This document shows positions 7,196 through 14,618 of a stretch of DNA of 62,901 nt, piece after piece (within the stretch, counting starts at the first letter, position 1; every line of letters starts with the position of its first letter). The stretch is from positions 1 to 62,901 of the IMG/VR virus record IMGVR_UViG_3300025120_000044. The stretch is one strand, 5' to 3'. Both the position numbers and the translations under genes were made by a program. Under the pieces are notes generated by a model that searched no databases, had not been told where the DNA came from, and saw only the letters and a program-made list of their open reading frames with translations. Source of the stretch: a virus.

Positions 7196-8950
7196 CTAAA
7201 CAGTATACACCTTTAACTGTTCTTCTTTACCCTTTACACTTATAGTTCCAACATAAGTCATTTGGTCTAATACTTTATCGGCTGTAGTCTCTCCAATTAA
7301 TATATCTACTCCTGCATCCTTAGTAGCTGATTCTAACCGAGCAGCTACATTTACTGCGTCACCTATTGCTGAATAATCAAACCTAGAGTCCGAGCCCATG
7401 TTTCCTATAATTGCATCACCAGTATTTAATCCTATACCTATTGCTATTGGTTCGGGCAATTCTTTTTGCAACGTGCGTATAGCCGTACGCATATCTCGGG
7501 CACAGGCGACGGCACGTGATTCATGTTCATCTAAATTGAGGGGGGCATTAAAGATGGCCATACATGCGTCGCCTATGAATTTGTCCACCATACCACCGTG
7601 TGCCTGTATACATTCTACTTGTACGGTAAGGACCTTGTTCATTATTTCAGTTACTTGTTCTGGTTCTAGTTTTTCAGATAGGTTTGTAAACCCACGTACA
7701 TCAGTAAAAAGAAATGTACATGTCCTTCTTTCTCCCCCGAGCATTAACAAGTCAGGGTCTTTTTGTAGTCGTGCAACCTGGCGTGGATCCAGGTAATGCT
7801 CGAACTGTTTTTTAATTTGTTGTCTTAGTTTGTATTGTTCTCCAAAGCGTAACCAAAACTCTTGTACAGATATAAGTGTCATTGATATTACACTATAACT
7901 AAAATCTATAAGTATATTATTGCGTGCAAAATAGAATGCTAGAGCAATTGCACATACATACATAAACCCGACCCCCGCCATAGAACCTGCAACGGGTGCA
8001 TTACGTATTATAAGTATTAGTAATAATAGCGACCCTATTAATATAAGTAATTCGTATAGTAAAGCAGCCCCAGGTATCTGCGGTACATCCACAGTCATGC
8101 TTTCTGCTAAAGCCGCTTGTACTTGATGTGGGTACTTTAGTCCTGCGGGTGTTGCTATTTGAGGCATGATACCCTTAGCAGTTACGCCAACAAACACAAA
8201 TTTATCTGCAACATCCATTTCATCTAAAGTAGTCCTAGGCGTATCGACCCACGACACCCAACGTCTGCCTAAACCATCTACAGGTATCTGTGCATAATTA
8301 GGTACAGTAAGCTCTGCTATTTGTCCTTGGTCGGTTTTAATTATATAAGTATCTGCTCCCCCCATCATCTTCATAACTTCTATACCAAAAGAAGGTGTCC
8401 ACCCTCCTTCTGTTTGTACTAACAAAGGCAACCTACGTACTAAATTATCTACATCTGTTCGTGCAACTGCGATCCCTTGGTATGCAGAGTCTGCTAGCAC
8501 AGGAACATTACCTAACACTCCCTCACTTTTATAAGCCTCTACAGGTATGCCATCACCTAATACAACTGTGCCTGTAGTAGGCGGATAGTTACCATTTGGA
8601 TTTTCAAACATAGCAAGAACACTAGGGCTTTGTATAAGTACGTCTGCAAAAACTTGGTCGCCCCCAAATCTATCTTCTTGCGGAAAAGCAATAACCCAAC
8701 CTACACCTATGGCTCCTGCTTCTATAATATCTAGATGTATTCGTGCAAGGTCTTGTCGTGGGTAGGGCCACCCGCCCGAAACTGCTAAGTCTTCTTCTGT
8801 TATATCTAACGTGGTAAACCAACCAGATGGATCTGGCGTTTGCACGAGTGCATCAAATGTTTTTAGTTTTACTATTTCTAATGCTTGCCAATTAAATATT
8901 AAAGGTATTGCCAACAGTGGCACGGTTATTAAAGAAATCCATTTCTTCAT
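7196..8950 (-). CDS. CHASE2-domain class III adenylate cyclase (membrane)
   Basis: The 584-residue protein has the complete CHASE2-cyclase architecture. An N-terminal membrane anchor (about 5-20) is followed by an extracytoplasmic CHASE2 sensor domain (about 30-290), three membrane helices (about 299-316, 321-343, 347-366) and a C-terminal class III catalytic domain (about 408-584). Catalytic residues are present: metal-binding D417 (FTDVRGFT) and D461 (KFIGD), adenine-selecting K457 with S527 (FDYSAIGD), and transition-state N534 and R538 (NVAAR). This predicts ATP to cAMP activity, with no sign of decay. It overlaps the cytidylyltransferase gene by 4 bp (ATGA) and lies two genes from a FecR-domain protein, a neighbourhood I also associate with bacterial CHASE2 cyclases. 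A full receptor cyclase in a phage is unusual. Confidence 0.93.
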   Translation of the reverse strand: MKKWISLITVPLLAIPLIFNWQALEIVKLKTFDALVQTPDPSGWFTTLDITEEDLAVSGGWPYPRQDLARIHLDIIEAGAIGVGWVIAFPQEDRFGGDQVFADVLIQSPSVLAMFENPNGNYPPTTGTVVLGDGIPVEAYKSEGVLGNVPVLADSAYQGIAVARTDVDNLVRRLPLLVQTEGGWTPSFGIEVMKMMGGADTYIIKTDQGQIAELTVPNYAQIPVDGLGRRWVSWVDTPRTTLDEMDVADKFVFVGVTAKGIMPQIATPAGLKYPHQVQAALAESMTVDVPQIPGAALLYELLILIGSLLLLILIIRNAPVAGSMAGVGFMYVCAIALAFYFARNNILIDFSYSVISMTLISVQEFWLRFGEQYKLRQQIKKQFEHYLDPRQVARLQKDPDLLMLGGERRTCTFLFTDVRGFTNLSEKLEPEQVTEIMNKVLTVQVECIQAHGGMVDKFIGDACMAIFNAPLNLDEHESRAVACARDMRTAIRTLQKELPEPIAIGIGLNTGDAIIGNMGSDSRFDYSAIGDAVNVAARLESATKDAGVDILIGETTADKVLDQMTYVGTISVKGKEEQLKVYTV

Positions 8951-9327
8951 TTTCTACTCCTTAGTTCTGTTGTCGAAAAAGAATGCTTACGGCTTGTATA
9001 AAAAACTTCGTGCATGCCTTTACCAGTAAAGTGTTTATCTGTGTAGTCTTCTCCTATAAATCTAATATCTATATGAGTACTGTTTAGTAAGTCTAGTAAA
9101 CTTTTTTCTGTGTCGTAAGGTATAACTTTATCTATATACTTAACTGCTTTTAGTTGAACATATCTTTCATAGATAGATTGAATAGGTTTATTTTTTTCTT
9201 GTCTGTCTAAAGAAGGGTCGGTTTGTAATCCGACTATAAGATATTTACAGTTTGCTTTAGCCTCTTTAAACATAACTACATGTCCTGCATGTAATAAATC
9301 AAAAGCTCCGCATGTAAATCCGATCAT
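8947..9327 (-). CDS. Cytidylyltransferase-like protein (TagD/GCT family)
   Basis: The 126-residue nucleotidyltransferase has the HxGH signature in FTCGAFDLLHAGH (4-16), an RY..L..VKYID segment and the C-terminal STTELRSR that closes the active site in TagD-type enzymes. These enzymes transfer CMP (or AMP in HldE-like members) to a phosphorylated polyol or sugar, giving precursors for envelope or glycan polymers. Length fits the single-domain family. It shares ATGA overlaps with the FecR gene before it and the cyclase after it, so it is translated as part of the accessory cassette. The substrate cannot be read from sequence. Confidence 0.85.
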   Translation of the reverse strand: MIGFTCGAFDLLHAGHVVMFKEAKANCKYLIVGLQTDPSLDRQEKNKPIQSIYERYVQLKAVKYIDKVIPYDTEKSLLDLLNSTHIDIRFIGEDYTDKHFTGKGMHEVFYTSRKHSFSTTELRSRK

Positions 9328-10433
9328 CCTGATCCTTGTGTAATCGTTATAGTAGAGTCGCCCCCACCGTTTACTAACACTTGTTGTGTCTTACCATCCT
9401 GTAATAATATTATAGTATAGCCCTGCGATATGTTTAAGGTCAACTTAGTAGCCTGTGTCACTGCCCGTTCTAAAATAAGAGTATCGTCTTGTGTAAAAGT
9501 TGTTATCTGGGTAGTTAAGTCTTGGCCAAAGTTTGTACCCTGGACTAAAGAACCTGTAGCAAGAGCTTGATCCCCTAACGTGTCTAACTCTTGTATAACT
9601 GCAAGCAAGTCTTCAAAGAAGTTTACATCTAAGTAGTTTATATCGAGCTCACTAAATTCAAGAGAGTCTTCTGCTAAGTAATCAAACTTTAAGTCTTCAA
9701 ACTCCAGGTAGTCTATATCTAATATTGCACCACTATTTGCGGACGTTGTGGATATCTCTGTGGATAACTTTGATTTGTCCGGAGGACTTACAATCAGCAT
9801 GTTATCTATTATGTCTAACGTTAAATCTAAAATAACAGGTTTGCTTGGCGTAGACTCAAACACATTAACAGTCGTAGCTTCATAAGGCTTGTTTAGTGTT
9901 ACTGTACCCATTGCGGTAGTAACAAGTATCTCACCACTAGATACCCCGTTAGCATCTGGTAATAATATAATAAGGGACCGGCCTAGCTCATCTACTGTAC
10001 AAGTAAAATCTGTACCTCTTATCGCTATATCTGCCGTAGGTGTGGATAACGAGATGTTCTTTTTATCTATTTTTCCTAGCTTACTACTAACAAAACGTGC
10101 TGTGCCGTTAGCAAAACGCAAAGCCATCTTACCTTTAGATGGGTCAGGGTCATATACATACTCAGTAATTACAAGTTTTGAATGTTCTGTTAATCGGACA
10201 ATAGAGTCGTCCAGGAAGGTAATGCCTACACGTCCGTTAGTTGTACGAACGTCATCCATTTGTTGAATGTCGAAGTCTAACCTAGCACCATAAGGTTGAT
10301 CCCTTAGTACGCTAGCGTCTCCTTTTAGTTCTGATATACCACCAATATTAACAGCCGGTACTTGTTCCGCCGTCGTTTTGTATGACACAGACAGTACCAG
10401 AAGAACCAGTAGAAATAATTTTAAGCCAGTCAT
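9324..10433 (-). CDS. Exported FecR-domain protein
   Basis: The 369-residue protein has a signal peptide (hydrophobic 4-17, likely cleavage near residue 22) followed by a FecR domain (about 35-190), including the DDIRT-like step, LDDSIVRLTEHS, and the hallmark TPTADIAIRGTDF near 130-142. The C-terminal half (200-369) is acidic, with repeated D/E-Y-L-x-F/V-x-D/E motifs at about 235-275 and no known fold. FecR domains are periplasmic sensing or ligand-binding modules. This one lacks the inner-membrane helix of FecR itself. Its start lies 86 bp inside the curlin-like gene. Confidence 0.87.
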   Translation of the reverse strand: MTGLKLFLLVLLVLSVSYKTTAEQVPAVNIGGISELKGDASVLRDQPYGARLDFDIQQMDDVRTTNGRVGITFLDDSIVRLTEHSKLVITEYVYDPDPSKGKMALRFANGTARFVSSKLGKIDKKNISLSTPTADIAIRGTDFTCTVDELGRSLIILLPDANGVSSGEILVTTAMGTVTLNKPYEATTVNVFESTPSKPVILDLTLDIIDNMLIVSPPDKSKLSTEISTTSANSGAILDIDYLEFEDLKFDYLAEDSLEFSELDINYLDVNFFEDLLAVIQELDTLGDQALATGSLVQGTNFGQDLTTQITTFTQDDTLILERAVTQATKLTLNISQGYTIILLQDGKTQQVLVNGGGDSTITITQGSG

Positions 10434-11058
10434 TATCTAGTGTACTCTGTTGTTGTATGTTAAATGTTCTTGAACTTCCTGTTTGATCTAGGTAAAAATA
10501 CCCGCCGGCATATCCTGAGCCGTCAAATGTAACATTGTTAGAGTCACCGTCTACATCTACGTAAGATGTACCGCCATCATAGTTAATATCAAAATCAAAT
10601 GTATTACTAGAACCATTGATAATCCAGTCTAGGTCTAAAGTAGCAGCAAGTGCTGATGTGCCTACATTTAAAGTAAAGTCGTTGCTGTCACCTGTAACAT
10701 CTACATTGAAGTCACCATTGTCAGCTCCGTAGGTATTAGTAGGGTCTACTTGGATAGTGAAGTCATTACTGTCTCCATCAAACTCAAAAAAACCTGTAAA
10801 GTTATCAGCTAAGATGTCTCCTAAAAAGGTATTAGAACTACCTATTTGGTTTATATCTAAAGTCATAGTGCCTCCGTCGAGGTCAAGAAAAGTCATCGAA
10901 CCAGCGGTAGCGTTTAGCCCACCTATGATATTTCCAGAGCCTAATTGTTCTAGGTCTAAGTTTAGTGTGGCACCAGCCTGGTCTACATATATCTCGTTAT
11001 CAGCCGCGTATAGCGGTAACACAAGCATCATCGCAATCAATATTTTTAAATTTTTCAT
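10348..11058 (-). CDS. Curlin-like exported repeat protein
   Basis: The 236-residue protein has a signal peptide (residues 1-19, ending LYAAD) followed by about eight imperfect repeats of 20-30 residues built on G-[DS]-S-N-x-F/V-x-[IL] and D/Q-x-x-G steps (for example QIGSSNTF, GDSNDF twice, NGSSNTF, GDSNNV, QTGSSRTF). The pattern matches curlin CsgA/CsgB repeats, but it is richer in Asp than enteric curlin, which may slow aggregation. It directly follows CsgG (59-bp overlap), the expected secretion channel, and two Cys lie near the C-terminus. The family call is by repeat pattern plus context. Confidence 0.75.
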   Translation of the reverse strand: MKNLKILIAMMLVLPLYAADNEIYVDQAGATLNLDLEQLGSGNIIGGLNATAGSMTFLDLDGGTMTLDINQIGSSNTFLGDILADNFTGFFEFDGDSNDFTIQVDPTNTYGADNGDFNVDVTGDSNDFTLNVGTSALAATLDLDWIINGSSNTFDFDINYDGGTSYVDVDGDSNNVTFDGSGYAGGYFYLDQTGSSRTFNIQQQSTLDNDWLKIISTGSSGTVCVIQNDGGTSTGC

Positions 11059-11860
11059 CTATACTCCAATAGCCTGCTTTTGTACCTTCCTTGATTATCT
11101 GCAGAACTGCTGTTTCTATGGCGGCTCTTAAAGCCAATCCTCCGGACTCGTTTCTTACAACACCACTCTCTATCTCGACTAGTTCTGTATTATCAGAAAT
11201 AAATCGAAAAACATCGTTACTTAATGAGGCACTTAGTATTGTCTTTGTTACTAATGTCTCTAGTAAAACTTTTCCTGATGTAACAGACACTAATCTAAGT
11301 TGTACTGTTACCGAATCTCTTCTGTAAGCTTTGGTTGCGCCAAGGCCTAAGTAACGTGCTCCGGCACCTCCAGATGTAACGTTACCCTCATATCCTATCA
11401 CACCTCCCTCTATAATTAAACCAGCGAACAAAAGGGCCCCTAGTTCTGCGCCCTCATCTTTTTGTTCTCTAGTGCTTCGTATGATCTGACGTTCCTTAGT
11501 TAAGTTATCGAGGCCTACTCTCTCTACTACCGTGAAAAATCCACCGTTATCAGAACCAGCCTTATGCAAAGCTCTTATAAGATAAGCACTTGGGAGTTGT
11601 GTTATAGCAGTAGAGAAAGAAGCATAGCTTGAATTACTTAGTCTTTGTCCGGTTTGGTCTGTAAAACCTGTAGGGTATACAGCTACTACGGGTTGTCGTT
11701 TTGGTATGCCAACAGAAGCAAGATTAGATACTGCTAGTGTTTCTATTTGTGCATTTTCTATTCTTTGAATTGGACCTAGGTTGTTTTCTATGGGGTCAAA
11801 AATTAAAGAAGCGCAGCTAGAAAGTAAAGCTACCGATAGGAATTTGGATAATTGTTTCAT
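11000..11860 (-). CDS. csgG: CsgG-like curli secretion lipoprotein
   Basis: At 286 residues it is close to the 277 of E. coli CsgG. A lipoprotein signal with lipobox LSSC places the lipidated Cys at residue 16. Family landmarks follow in order: FFTVVERVGLDNLTKER, the GLIIEGGVIGYEGN strand, TSGGAGARYLGLGATKAYRRDSVTV, LRLVSVTSGKVLLETLVTKTI, and the FRFISDNTELVEIESG C-terminal block. CsgG forms a nonameric outer-membrane channel. The start codon and lipobox are encoded within the last 44 bp of csgF in another frame, so expression of the two is tightly coupled. Confidence 0.92.
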   Translation of the reverse strand: MKQLSKFLSVALLSSCASLIFDPIENNLGPIQRIENAQIETLAVSNLASVGIPKRQPVVAVYPTGFTDQTGQRLSNSSYASFSTAITQLPSAYLIRALHKAGSDNGGFFTVVERVGLDNLTKERQIIRSTREQKDEGAELGALLFAGLIIEGGVIGYEGNVTSGGAGARYLGLGATKAYRRDSVTVQLRLVSVTSGKVLLETLVTKTILSASLSNDVFRFISDNTELVEIESGVVRNESGGLALRAAIETAVLQIIKEGTKAGYWSIDEKFKNIDCDDACVTAIRG

Positions 11861-12359
11861 TTCCTTCTGCGTCCACTATGGTTAAAGTTATTATGCCGTC
11901 CAATACACTATAGGTAATAGTATTACCCTCTAACTCAATTGTACCATTGTCACTTGGTGTTTCTCCAAACAAAGCTTCTACTAACTGCCTAGACAACTGA
12001 GCATATATCCTCGATTCTAAATTACGGATAAACCTAGCTAGTGTTGTGTTTTCCTTATCTCTTTCTATTTGATCTTGTAAAGCTTTAATCTCTGCTTTAA
12101 TAGACATTTTTCTTGTGTACTCAACGTTGTCTATAGTCAGATAGTGGCTAGAAGTATTTTCTCCGCTAAAAGAGGGTGACTTAAATTTATGAGTCATTTG
12201 GTCTGCTCGTAAGTTCTGTGTCAGTATGCCTATAATTAAAGCAACTCCTACAGCCATAACAAACCATATAAGTTTATCTTTTTCAGCTTCTTCTTTTGCT
12301 CTTTGTATATCAAGCTTGCTTGGTCTACCTACTTTTCTTTTAATCTTTTCTTTGGTCAT
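11817..12359 (-). CDS. csgF: CsgF-like curli assembly factor with extended N-terminus
   Basis: The 180-residue protein begins with a 29-residue Lys/Arg-rich cytoplasmic segment containing KVGRPSK (AT-hook-like), then a hydrophobic helix (30-47) and a likely cleavage after LRA near 52. The predicted mature N-terminus, MTHKFKSPSFSG, matches the CsgF segment that plugs into the CsgG channel (MTFQFRNPNFGG in E. coli). The rest follows CsgF: a helical LESRIYAQLSRQLVEALFG and a beta C-terminus. It overlaps csgG by 44 bp and the upstream gene by 20 bp. No CsgE or CsgC is visible. Confidence 0.88.
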   Translation of the reverse strand: MTKEKIKRKVGRPSKLDIQRAKEEAEKDKLIWFVMAVGVALIIGILTQNLRADQMTHKFKSPSFSGENTSSHYLTIDNVEYTRKMSIKAEIKALQDQIERDKENTTLARFIRNLESRIYAQLSRQLVEALFGETPSDNGTIELEGNTITYSVLDGIITLTIVDAEGNETIIQIPIGSFTF

Positions 12360-12690
12360 TTCTATCTGCTTTAGCTATCTTGTTGCTATCAATAAGCTGC
12401 GGCACTCCTAAAATAGTTTTAATTAACGTGTCTTGTCTAATGATTTCATTGTCTAAACTACGTATTCTATCTATTAATGCTACTAGTATTCCGTGCTGTG
12501 AGTCAAGTTTTGTACCTAGTCTAAGTTCCATAGCGGTTATTTGTTCTGCTACTTTTTCATCGACTACGTCTAATTTAGTCTCCATACCGTCGACTATTCG
12601 CATTATTAATTGATATATAAACCAACCTAGACCTAACGCTGCTGCTATAGGAAAACCAACCTGCTGGATAACAGTTACGATATCACTCAT
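12340..12690 (-). CDS. Small membrane/coiled-coil protein, holin-like
   Basis: The 116-residue protein has one N-terminal hydrophobic helix (about 10-31) and a charged coiled-coil tail. The arrangement resembles BhlA/XhlA-type holin-associated proteins. It lies between the 3TM holin gene (4-bp overlap) and csgF (20-bp overlap). A lysis role is likely but not proven; it could also be part of the accessory cassette. Confidence 0.65.
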   Translation of the reverse strand: MSDIVTVIQQVGFPIAAALGLGWFIYQLIMRIVDGMETKLDVVDEKVAEQITAMELRLGTKLDSQHGILVALIDRIRSLDNEIIRQDTLIKTILGVPQLIDSNKIAKADRNDQRKD

Positions 12691-13172
12691 TCTTTGTCGC
12701 TAGTATTGGAGGCCCCAAAATAAAAGGATATGACTGCGGATGCTAAACCACCTAAATAGCCTAGCACTAAATTAATTAGGGCCTCGCTGTTTTGTTCGGG
12801 TGGTTGTAGGGTAACTAAAAATATATAACCCATAAACCCACCTACGACTGCTATACCCATAATACGGGCGGTCCAGTCTTTAGAAAAATGCTTACGTGCG
12901 TCTTGTTTTTCTTCTGCCTCAAGTTTGTAGATATCTACATCAAGCTGTTTCATCTTTGCTTCAAAGTCTGCTTCAGCTTTTTTAATTTCTAATAATTGTT
13001 CTGGGGTTGCTGCAGCTATGCCTTTTTCTAAAGCTGCTGGAGTATTTTCTACGCCTAAAACTTTTGATATAACATCACCCGCCATACCACCCAATGGGCC
13101 ACCTAGTGCAGTTCCTAATGTTGGAGCTACGCTCCCTACTATGTTAGCTAATAACTTCTTCATATTTTCCAA
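12687..13172 (-). CDS. Holin of the GTA 3TM type
   Basis: The 161-residue protein has a Gly/Ala-rich N-terminal helix (about 4-30), a charged coiled-coil (55-95) and two C-terminal membrane helices (about 105-123 and 131-151). This order, with the KDWTARIMGIAVVGGF boundary, fits the Holin_3TM family first noted in gene transfer agents. It should make the inner-membrane lesion at lysis. An internal ATG at 13163 is an alternative start. The gene overlaps the thermonuclease gene by 29 bp. Confidence 0.8.
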   Translation of the reverse strand: MENMKKLLANIVGSVAPTLGTALGGPLGGMAGDVISKVLGVENTPAALEKGIAAATPEQLLEIKKAEADFEAKMKQLDVDIYKLEAEEKQDARKHFSKDWTARIMGIAVVGGFMGYIFLVTLQPPEQNSEALINLVLGYLGGLASAVISFYFGASNTSDKE

Positions 13173-13566
13173 GCTTTAACAGCTCCTCCTTGTTTGCTAA
13201 GTGCTCCGCTTCAATATCATCTTTGCTTTGGCCTGTGTAAGCAACAGCAAGATAATTATTAATAAGCGCTTGGTTTAGATCTACGTCATCTGCAACGATA
13301 ACGCCTAGAACTCTGCCGAACTTCCCTTTCTTGTCTAGTTTTGTTTGTATGACTAAATTGTCAGCGTGTAAAATACTTGTAGATAAAAATTGAGAAGCCA
13401 ATTTTCCTCTAGCTTTTTCGTCTAGGTCACGTGTTCGTGATTCTGGTGTGTCGATCCCATATAAACGTACACGAGATTTATAAACTATATCAAAGCCCAA
13501 ATCTATTTCAGCATCTACGGTATCACCGTCTACAACTCTGGTTATATTACATCTATACTCGTACAT
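13144..13566 (-). CDS. Staphylococcal-nuclease-like thermonuclease
   Basis: The 140-residue protein has the SNase/TNase fold signature: VVDGDTVDAEIDLGF (11-25), RLYGIDTPESR (34-44) with the catalytic Arg, Asp and Glu, then GKFGRVLGVI and NQALINNYLAVAY. Calcium-dependent cleavage of DNA or RNA is expected. No signal peptide is seen, so it probably acts in the host cytoplasm or is released at lysis. Confidence 0.9.
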   Translation of the reverse strand: MYEYRCNITRVVDGDTVDAEIDLGFDIVYKSRVRLYGIDTPESRTRDLDEKARGKLASQFLSTSILHADNLVIQTKLDKKGKFGRVLGVIVADDVDLNQALINNYLAVAYTGQSKDDIEAEHLANKEELLKLGKYEEVIS

Positions 13567-13757
13567 TACTTACCCACTTTAGATTGTGCTTTTTTATGAG
13601 CTTGTCTCATAGTGTCGCCCGAAAGCATACGCCTTTTCATAAACTTCATATGCCCAGCAGTATGGTGCTTGGAATGCCTTTTAAGAGATGCCTCTTGTCT
13701 TTTAGTAAGAGCTTTTTTCTTTATAGGTTTTTTTGCTGTTTTTCGTTTATATGCCAT
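13566..13757 (-). CDS. Small Lys/Arg/His-rich protein
   Basis: The 63-residue protein is highly basic (MAYKRK start, KKPIKKK, HSKHHTAGH) with no fold signature. It shares its composition with the tiny basic proteins near the terminase genes. Nucleic-acid binding or condensation is plausible. It abuts the thermonuclease start. Confidence 0.65.
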   Translation of the reverse strand: MAYKRKTAKKPIKKKALTKRQEASLKRHSKHHTAGHMKFMKRRMLSGDTMRQAHKKAQSKVGK

Positions 13758-13768
13758 GTCTTATATTA

Positions 13769-14098
13769 TCACGTTCCGTCCATTTCTGCATAGCCATAAA
13801 GCTGCCAGGTATAAAAGCCATCTAGGTCTGCAGTGGTTGTACCTGCTTTAAACCAATCTATTTGTTGTTGTTCTGTAACATCTCTACAAGCAACAAAAGA
13901 ATCTGGCAACGCACCTTTCAAAAGTGAATGATGAGCTAGTGCACGTTCTTCTCTTGTTGTTATAGTTTTAGTGTTGTCAGCCTGATCTATAGCTGTGATA
14001 TCTACAACTACTGAATCAACCACAGGTACTCCTGTTTCTGTTACAGCTACAGTTCTACTTACAAAAGCATAAGTATAATTAAAATTATGCAGTGCCAT
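13769..14098 (-). CDS. Hypothetical protein downstream of the tail fibre
   Basis: The 109-residue protein is mostly beta-strand, with a Tyr/Trp-rich C-terminus (FYTWQLYGYAEMDG). No family is recognised. It overlaps the preceding gene by 14 bp and lies two genes after the tail fibre, so a fibre-associated or assembly role is possible. Confidence 0.7.
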   Translation of the reverse strand: MALHNFNYTYAFVSRTVAVTETGVPVVDSVVVDITAIDQADNTKTITTREERALAHHSLLKGALPDSFVACRDVTEQQQIDWFKAGTTTADLDGFYTWQLYGYAEMDGT

Positions 14099-14618
14099 CT
14101 AATACTCCAGCTAAAGCTCTTCGGCTGTTTGGGTATACACCTTTGCAATACATATCTCTCCAGTAGTTATAAGAACTAGGTGCTTCGTTGTATTGTACTT
14201 TGTACAACCCTGAAATAATTTGTTGGCTTGTAACGGTTTCATCTAGTGTTACGACACTGTTTTCTGTTTTTCTATAACTTTGCCAAGTTCTTAATTTATA
14301 AAAAGATTCAAAGCCGCCTTGGTATGTAAAAGTGTTGTTTACATAAAAAATATCTACGAGTTGTTTGTGTTCAAACCCTAAGCGAATACCTTCTCTTAAT
14401 AGATTTTTTAATTCTGTGTTAGTTGTAATCGAACCTGTTACTATTATATCTGCGTCCCAAGTCTCAGTATTAAATAACGCATCCCCTGCTAAATAATTAT
14501 AACTGTCAAAACCTGCTACCTTTTTAAAGTCATCATACCAAGCATTTAGCTTAGTCTTATCTGGCCTTTCCCAAGGCGTAGTTGTTGTTATATCGCCTAT
14601 TGTAAATGAAAAACTCAT
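14085..14618 (-). CDS. Hypothetical protein following the tail fibre
   Basis: The 177-residue protein is rich in Tyr and Trp. A WDADI segment after GDALFNTET faintly recalls the DxD of minimal nucleotidyltransferases, but the usual Gly-Ser partner is missing, so I do not assign it. It starts exactly at the last base of the tail-fibre gene, indicating coupled translation and probable virion or fibre assembly context. Confidence 0.7.
   Translation of the reverse strand: MSFSFTIGDITTTTPWERPDKTKLNAWYDDFKKVAGFDSYNYLAGDALFNTETWDADIIVTGSITTNTELKNLLREGIRLGFEHKQLVDIFYVNNTFTYQGGFESFYKLRTWQSYRKTENSVVTLDETVTSQQIISGLYKVQYNEAPSSYNYWRDMYCKGVYPNSRRALAGVLDGTA

Noticed and set aside
7398-7796. 132-codon plus-strand frame within the cyclase gene
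   Set aside because: It is antisense to the catalytic domain, whose residues are all conserved on the minus strand.
14085-14618. Nucleotidyltransferase call from a WDADI motif
   Set aside because: The preceding Gly-Ser element of the fold is absent and no second acidic motif is clear.
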